Assembly (NCBI RefSeq): GCF_001544195.1 | Contig: NZ_BCPY01000004.1 | Span: 1 to 64,000 of the forward strand | Length of the DNA stretch: 64,000 nucleotides | From: Tetragenococcus solitarius NBRC 100494 | GTDB lineage: Bacteria; Bacillota; Bacilli; Lactobacillales; Enterococcaceae | Direction: 5' to 3' | In this document: one piece after another, positions 61,706 through 64,000 of the stretch | Layout: every line of letters begins with the position of its first letter | Numbering within the stretch: position 1 is the stretch's first letter | Translations under genes and position numbers: made by a program | Notes under the pieces: generated by a model | What the model was told of the DNA's origin: nothing | Seen by the model: only the letters and a program-made list of their open reading frames with translations | Database searches by the model: none

Positions 61706-62335
61706 TTATTTTGTACCGAACAGGCGGTCACCAGCATCGCCTAGCCCTGGAACAATGTACCCATCTTCATTTAAACGCTCATCCAAAGCAGCCGTATAGA
61801 TATCTATATCTGGGTGCGCTTCTTGTAATGCTTTAACGCCCTCTGGAGCAGAAACGATACAAACAAATTTAATGTTTGAAGCACCCCGTTTTTTTAATGA
61901 ATCAATTGCCATAATCGCAGACCCGCCAGTAGCCAACATAGGATCGACGACTAATAATTGACGGCTATCAATGTCTTCTGGCATTTTTACAAAATATTCG
62001 TGTGGTTCTAGTGTTTCTTCATCTCGGTATAAACCAACATGTCCGACTTTAGCTGCTGGAATGAGTTCTAATATACCATCAACCATCCCTAAGCCAGCTC
62101 GCAAAATTGGTATAATAGCTACTTTCTTACCAGCTAGTGTTTTTTGAGTTGATTGTTGAATGGGTGTTTCAATTTCAACGTTTTCTGTTGGCATGTCACG
62201 AGAAATCTCGTAAGCCATCAACATAGCAAGTTCATCTACAACCTCGCGAAAAACTTTTGTTCCGCAGTTCTTATCACGGATAATTGTCAACTTATGCTGA
62301 ATTAACGGATGTTCAATCACTTGGAATTTTCCCAT
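61706..62335 (-). CDS. upp: Uracil phosphoribosyltransferase
   Basis: 209 residues from ATG 62335 ([17 protein letters not shown]), after [44 protein letters not shown] and the PRPP motif [17 protein letters not shown] are diagnostic, as is the C-terminal [24 protein letters not shown]. It makes UMP from uracil and PRPP. It follows glyA by 90 bp, the usual Bacillales glyA-upp order. The 20-codon upstream extension was rejected. Confidence 0.97.
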   Translation of the reverse strand: MGKFQVIEHPLIQHKLTIIRDKNCGTKVFREVVDELAMLMAYEISRDMPTENVEIETPIQQSTQKTLAGKKVAIIPILRAGLGMVDGILELIPAAKVGHVGLYRDEETLEPHEYFVKMPEDIDSRQLLVVDPMLATGGSAIMAIDSLKKRGASNIKFVCIVSAPEGVKALQEAHPDIDIYTAALDERLNEDGYIVPGLGDAGDRLFGTK

Positions 62336-62425
62336 TTTTTTAGGCTCCTTTGTTTTCTTTCTATTGTAATCTAAAAGTAATGTATAAGTAAACACATCAC
62401 CAGAAATTAGCGCTAAAAGTACAAC

Positions 62426-63667
62426 TTAATCTGTATAAATTGGGTGCGCATCGGTTAATGCTCGGACTGATGTTTTCACTTCATCCAGTCTGTCTTGATT
62501 TTCACTATTTTCCAAAACTTTGACAATCAGGCGTGCTACTTCTGCAGCTTCCTTCTCATCAAATCCACGACTCGTAATGGCAGGGGTGCCTACGCGAATA
62601 CCACTTGTTTTAAAAGGACTTAATTTTTCAAATGGAATTGCGTTTTTATTGACTGTAATATGAACTGAATCTAGTAATTGCTCTGCTTCTTTTCCGGTCA
62701 TACCATATCCTGTAACATCTACCAACAATAAATGATTGTCTGTTGCACCAGAAACTAGCCGGATTTTTTTAGCTTGGTTAAATTCGTCTTCCATCGCTTT
62801 AGCATTTTTCAAAACTTGTTGACTATAAGTCTTAAAATCAGGAGCGAGTGCTTCATTAAAAGCAACTGCCTTTGCTGCAATCACGTGTTCCAATGGCCCC
62901 CCTTGGATACCAGGAAATACGTTGCTGTTTACTTTTTTGGCAAGAGCTTCATCGTTTGTCAAAATCATCCCACCACGTGGTCCACGTAATGTTTTATGGG
63001 TTGTCGTTGTTGTAATATCAGCATAAGAAACAGGATTAGGATGAAGACCACTGGCCACTAATCCGGCAATATGGGCCATATCCACCATCAACTTAGCACC
63101 CACTTCATCTGCTATCTCTTTAAAGGCCGCAAAATCAATTGTGCGAGAATAAGCGCTCGCCCCAGCCACAATAAGTTTTGGCTGATAGCGCTGCGCCAAG
63201 GCACGTACGTTATCCATATCGATCATTTCTGTTGTTGGATCAACACCATAACTAACAAAGTGATAAGTTTTTCCACTAAAATTTACTGGTGAACCATGAG
63301 TTAAATGACCGCCTGCTGATAAATCCATCCCTAACACCGTATCGCCTTCTTCTATTAAAGATAGATACGCTGCTGTATTGGCTTGTGAGCCAGAGTGTGG
63401 TTGTACATTTGCAAATTTAGCGCCAAATATCTTCTTAGCACGGTCAATCGCTAAATTTTCGATAACATCTATAAATTCACAACCTCCATAATAGCGCTGT
63501 CCAGGATACCCTTCTGCATATTTATTTGTCAAAATACTGCCTTGTGCTTGCATTACTGTTTTTGAGACAATATTTTCTGAAGCAATCAGTTCTAGATTAT
63601 TCTGCTGCCGGTTTGCTTCTTTTTCGATTGCAGCACCGACTTCAAAATCAAAATCTTTTATAACCAT
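62426..63667 (-). CDS. glyA: Serine hydroxymethyltransferase
   Basis: 413 residues from ATG 63667 ([10 protein letters not shown]), after AAAGGGG. The PLP lysine is in [55 protein letters not shown] and [21 protein letters not shown] are family blocks. It interconverts serine and glycine with tetrahydrofolate, the main one-carbon source. It lies between a sua5-type gene and upp, a conserved Firmicute arrangement. Eleven further in-frame codons upstream are unlikely to be translated. Confidence 0.97.
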   Translation of the reverse strand: MVIKDFDFEVGAAIEKEANRQQNNLELIASENIVSKTVMQAQGSILTNKYAEGYPGQRYYGGCEFIDVIENLAIDRAKKIFGAKFANVQPHSGSQANTAAYLSLIEEGDTVLGMDLSAGGHLTHGSPVNFSGKTYHFVSYGVDPTTEMIDMDNVRALAQRYQPKLIVAGASAYSRTIDFAAFKEIADEVGAKLMVDMAHIAGLVASGLHPNPVSYADITTTTTHKTLRGPRGGMILTNDEALAKKVNSNVFPGIQGGPLEHVIAAKAVAFNEALAPDFKTYSQQVLKNAKAMEDEFNQAKKIRLVSGATDNHLLLVDVTGYGMTGKEAEQLLDSVHITVNKNAIPFEKLSPFKTSGIRVGTPAITSRGFDEKEAAEVARLIVKVLENSENQDRLDEVKTSVRALTDAHPIYTD

Positions 63668-63727
63668 GTCAAAAACACCCCTTTTACTTTCTGATAGCAT
63701 TGTACCATAGGAGATTAAAGAAATCTT

Positions 63728-64000
63728 TCATCCTTCAAAATACTTTTGTGCAGCCGCCTTTTTTAAACGATTCATATAAGCGACCCCTAAATCTTTTTCA
63801 GGAAAAGCAGCTGCTAAAATAACATCCAAAGGTAATTGAGCTTCATCTAGCGCCCGTAAACCAGCGTACAAGCCTTTGGTGGCTGCGGCTATACTATCAT
63901 CCTTATAAGCAAAAGTTGCTGCTGTATCTGCACGAATCTTATCACAAACAATAGGTCCGGCCAATACACCAGCAGATAATTGGTTTTCTTTTGCCCATTT
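63728..64000 (-). CDS. Threonylcarbamoyl-AMP synthase (Sua5/YwlC type), C-terminal fragment
   Basis: The last 90 codons of a gene that continues past the right edge. AAATKGLYAGLRALDEAQLP, DVILAAAFPEKDLGVAYMNRLKKAA form the C-terminal Sua5 domain that follows the YrdC domain. The full enzyme makes threonylcarbamoyl-AMP for t6A37 of ANN-decoding tRNAs. The sua5-glyA-upp order is conserved in Firmicutes, which supports the call. Confidence 0.85.
   Translation of the reverse strand, partial: KWAKENQLSAGVLAGPIVCDKIRADTAATFAYKDDSIAAATKGLYAGLRALDEAQLPLDVILAAAFPEKDLGVAYMNRLKKAAAQKYFEG

Overview
The window is a dense, AT-rich stretch of a low-GC Gram-positive (Firmicute) chromosome. Gene content and order point to the Enterococcaceae. 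The evidence is a complete mevalonate pathway operon (mvk-mvaD-mvaK2-fni) with a type 2 IPP isomerase, a comG pseudopilus operon followed by ytxK-ackA, the infC-rpmI-rplT operon with an L20 leader, a hisS-aspS T-box operon, and a ddl-murF-cshA-acpS-alr-mazF cluster. A full OpuC-type osmolyte importer and the overall flavour suggest a Tetragenococcus-like halophilic lactic acid bacterium, but that genus call is inference. I see no prophage, IS element, rRNA operon or CRISPR array; the region reads as core chromosome.

Layout. 1-5.9 kb: 5' end of rlmH, a dense DnaA-box cluster, htrA, then the ytpR/usp/ytpP/pepA group, an aminoglycoside 6-adenylyltransferase-like gene and a small membrane protein. 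6-15 kb: pepV, nnrD, and the minus-strand comGA-GG, ytxK, ackA block. 15-21.5 kb: an OatA-like O-acetyltransferase, a YitT membrane protein, and hisS-aspS behind a T-box. 21.5-27 kb: a thioesterase, a 55-residue small protein, a FUSC-type membrane protein, rplT-rpmI-infC with its autoregulatory leader, and an oppA-like lipoprotein gene broken by one missing A. 27-33.6 kb: a PucR regulator divergent from two overlapping amidohydrolase genes, then a water-forming NADH oxidase and a deoxynucleoside kinase. 33.8-42 kb: the mevalonate operon, yajC, tgt and queA (protein export and queuosine), with a 42-bp tandem hairpin repeat next to queA. 42-46 kb: opuCA-CB-CC-CD. 46-54 kb: proC, a small membrane protein, mazF, alr, acpS, cshA, murF, ddl (envelope precursor supply) and a UPF0178 gene. 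54-58 kb: a VanY-like DD-carboxypeptidase with TraX, a structured intergenic RNA candidate, udk and a HAD phosphatase. 58-64 kb: an attenuator-like leader and rplY, a GcvH/ArsC-like pair, rodA, tRNA-Thr(CGT), a DUF2187-like gene, upp, glyA and the 3' end of a sua5-type gene.

The most interesting material is non-coding. It includes six TTWTNCACA DnaA boxes in 170 bp between rlmH and htrA; a highly structured, unassigned element downstream of udk; a leader before rplY with mutually exclusive pairing; a phased 42-bp hairpin array upstream of the queA terminator; and a promoter-to-terminator unit between murF and cshA. Among coding loci, the PucR-linked amidohydrolase pair has no assigned substrate, and mazF overlaps alr with no visible antitoxin gene.

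All calls are from reading the sequence by eye; no database search was run. Starts were moved from the longest possible frame wherever a Shine-Dalgarno sequence or the family N-terminus pointed to a better one.
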